Assembly: GCA_900539455.1 (NCBI GenBank)
Contig: UQCD01000029.1
Location: 1-5,606 of the forward strand
Direction: 5' to 3'
DNA length: 5,606 nucleotides
From: an uncultured Eubacteriales bacterium
GTDB lineage: Bacteria > Bacillota > Clostridia > Lachnospirales > Lachnospiraceae
The notes beneath the pieces were generated by a model. That model saw only the letters and a program-made list of their open reading frames with translations. It was not told the DNA's origin and searched no databases. The translations under genes were made by a program, and so were the position numbers. Position 1 is the first letter of the stretch. Every line of letters begins with the position of its first letter. Positions 4,140 to 5,606 of this stretch are shown piece by piece.

Positions 4140-5015
4140 ATGAGCAAGTTTAAAGAATTAAAAAATTATGTAAAAGAACATATACCACAGGTAATGGGAA
4201 TTGCAGCAGGAATAATAGTAGTGTTACTTATTGGCGCAATAGTAATACTTAGTATAAGTGGTGACGAGGAAGATAAAAGCAAGGTTACATCAGCGGAAAA
4301 ATCTGCATCAGAAAATATAACATCAGAGAAAAATACCACACAAAAAAGTACAACGAAAAAAACACCAGAAACAACTATAGAAAATGAAACCAGTGATGAA
4401 GAAACAACTGATGGGGAAAAGACAGATAAAGAAACTACAACTAAGGAGAGTACAACTAAAAGCAGTCAGGTAATACAATACACTACATCAAGGGTTTTGG
4501 AAACTACAAAAAGTCAGCATACGACAGTGCAACCCACAACAAAGAAGCAGGAGCAAACCACAAAAAAGCCAGAAAAGCCAACAACACCACCAAGAGGAAA
4601 AAATGGGGTAATACTGGAGGAGCTAAGTTTTGTAAGAAGGCAGGGAACAACTAATGTACCAAAAACATATACAGAGGCAAAGGAAAATGTCACAGTTCCT
4701 GGTTCGATACCAGGTTATACAATATTATATACAAGCCCAAATCTAGTACAAAATAATATATTTAATAATGAAATAACCTTTAAGGAAACAACCGAAAGTC
4801 AAGTCGTTTCAATATATGGACAGCCACTTACAAAATATGATTACAAAAGTGGGGGAGGAAAAGAATTAGTGTACCAATATGGATACTATGCTAATGGCAA
4901 TTCCTATGAGATTATATATATAGGTTTTGGATTTTTTAATAGAAATAATAAATTGCTAAGTTCTATAGCAATAGGAAATGCAGAGGATTTAGGAATAGAA
5001 GAATACTTAAAGTAG
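4140..5015 (+). CDS. Membrane-anchored protein with Thr/Lys-rich linker, cyclic-di-GMP controlled
   Basis: A 291-residue protein of a family I do not recognise. Residues 1-16 are short and basic (cytoplasmic side), 17-40 form one hydrophobic membrane segment (VMGIAAGIIVVLLIGAIVIL within it), and 41-152 are a low-complexity linker rich in Thr, Lys, Glu and Ser with repeated TTK motifs (STTKK, ESTTKSS, QTTKKPEKPTT), resembling cell-wall-spanning or glycosylated spacers. Residues 155-291 look like a folded extracytoplasmic domain. There, ESQVVSIYGQPLTKYDY (219-235), followed by a Tyr-rich strand and a final strand pair near 256-278, recalls the SmpA/BamE-like fold (helix, then G-x-P, then beta strands), but this is an impression only. 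The ribosome binding site GGAGG (4131-4135) precedes ATG 4140. It is the first gene after the riboswitch, and 16 nt separate it from the next gene. Confidence 0.85.
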   Translation: MSKFKELKNYVKEHIPQVMGIAAGIIVVLLIGAIVILSISGDEEDKSKVTSAEKSASENITSEKNTTQKSTTKKTPETTIENETSDEETTDGEKTDKETTTKESTTKSSQVIQYTTSRVLETTKSQHTTVQPTTKKQEQTTKKPEKPTTPPRGKNGVILEELSFVRRQGTTNVPKTYTEAKENVTVPGSIPGYTILYTSPNLVQNNIFNNEITFKETTESQVVSIYGQPLTKYDYKSGGGKELVYQYGYYANGNSYEIIYIGFGFFNRNNKLLSSIAIGNAEDLGIEEYLK

Positions 5016-5031
5016 GAAGGAATAGAAAGAG

Positions 5032-5606
5032 ATGCAAAGGATAGTAAAAAGAATAACAGCAATTATAGTGGCGTTTACCATTGTTTTATTAAATATACCA
5101 AATATAGAAGCCTTTGGAGAGGCTATAGGTGATGTTACTATTAGTATATCAGTGTTAGATACAAAAAATGAGTCTGTCAATGATGCTGTCATAAAGATAA
5201 ATGGAGTAGAGGTAAATACACAGAAAAGTGATGGTAATACCTATGAAATTAATCTTAGTGGATATGATACAGAGAACCTGGATGTAAAAGTATATAGTAG
5301 TGATGAAACTGTAAGTAAAAGTGTAACATATACAGAAGGTGTGAGTGACTATGCTGTAGTACTTCCAAAGAGGCTTTCTATAGAAAACAATGAGGTCTAT
5401 TATGATAAAGAAAGAGGAGTATATGTTATTAATACTCCTTATTCATCTGCCAATGAGTATGTTTTGAATGTATCAGAAGAAAGAAATGATACAGAAAATG
5501 GAGAAGCATCTACGGTTAAATTTATAAAGGAAGATGTGGAAGAAGGTACAGAGTGTAATAATGCTAAGGTTGATACAGAGGGAATGACAGATAGTGCAAA
5601 AATCAA
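5032..5606 (+). CDS. Exported beta-rich protein, 3' end outside the window
   Basis: An open frame of 191 codons runs from ATG 5032 to the window edge with no stop. GAAGGA (5016-5021), just after the upstream stop codon, is the likely ribosome binding site, ten bases before the ATG. The start encodes a signal peptide: basic MQRIVKR, a hydrophobic core at about 8-22, and IEA (25-27) or GEA (29-31) as the cleavage site. The mature part is acidic and rich in Asp, Glu, Asn, Thr and Val. Residues of about 34-112 alternate in a beta-sandwich-like pattern (VTISISVLD, AVIKINGVEVN, NTYEINLSGYD, LDVKVYSSD, YAVVLPK), like Ig-like or carboxypeptidase-regulatory-like domains of surface proteins. No catalytic motif is visible. 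It shares the riboswitch-controlled transcript with the gene before it. A large surface or matrix protein is my inference; the family is unknown. Confidence 0.85.
   Translation, partial: MQRIVKRITAIIVAFTIVLLNIPNIEAFGEAIGDVTISISVLDTKNESVNDAVIKINGVEVNTQKSDGNTYEINLSGYDTENLDVKVYSSDETVSKSVTYTEGVSDYAVVLPKRLSIENNEVYYDKERGVYVINTPYSSANEYVLNVSEERNDTENGEASTVKFIKEDVEEGTECNNAKVDTEGMTDSAKI

Overview
The window is AT-rich, Gram-positive-looking DNA with every gene on the + strand, strong AGGAGG-type ribosome binding sites, and a gene set (acyl-ACP thioesterase, CvfB, RidA, CPBP protease, YjfB, a cyclic-di-GMP riboswitch) that fits a motile gut-type Clostridia, most likely Lachnospiraceae. The family assignment is an inference from gene content and style, not from a database search.

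Layout. (1) 1-95: the 3' part of a tRNA-Gln(CUG) gene and its intrinsic terminator. (2) 96-479: no gene. It is filled by a GC-richer array of hairpin-forming repeats: two and a half degenerate units of about 128 bp, each with a GTGCTTGCAC hairpin, a 22-nt CAGCGAG/GCGAAG/CAGCGAG module and, in the two full units, a perfect hairpin closed by a GCGAAGC mini-hairpin. (3) 480-2045: acyl-ACP thioesterase and the S1-domain RNA-binding protein CvfB, 30 nt apart, probably one operon. (4) 2046-2222: intergenic, with a perfect 6+1+6 palindrome upstream of ridA. (5) 2223-3531: RidA and a CPBP-family membrane protease, 13 nt apart, closed by an AT-rich terminator-like hairpin. (6) 3594-3914: a small YjfB-family motility-associated gene with a perfect Shine-Dalgarno, a sigma-28-like GCCGAT element just upstream, and a strong terminator downstream. 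(7) 3921-5606: a TTGACA promoter, a class I cyclic-di-GMP (GEMM-I) riboswitch, an overlapping terminator, then a single-pass membrane protein with a long Thr/Lys-rich linker and the first 191 codons of an exported protein that runs off the window.

How it works together. The most interesting part is the right third. The terminator 5' arm reuses the 3' strand of the aptamer P1 helix, so ligand binding should block termination and turn the downstream operon on at high cyclic-di-GMP. That operon encodes two surface or exported proteins of unrecognised family and lies directly after a motility-associated gene. This looks like a locus where motile and sessile functions sit side by side, with the surface operon acting as a candidate uncharacterised cyclic-di-GMP-induced adhesion or matrix module.
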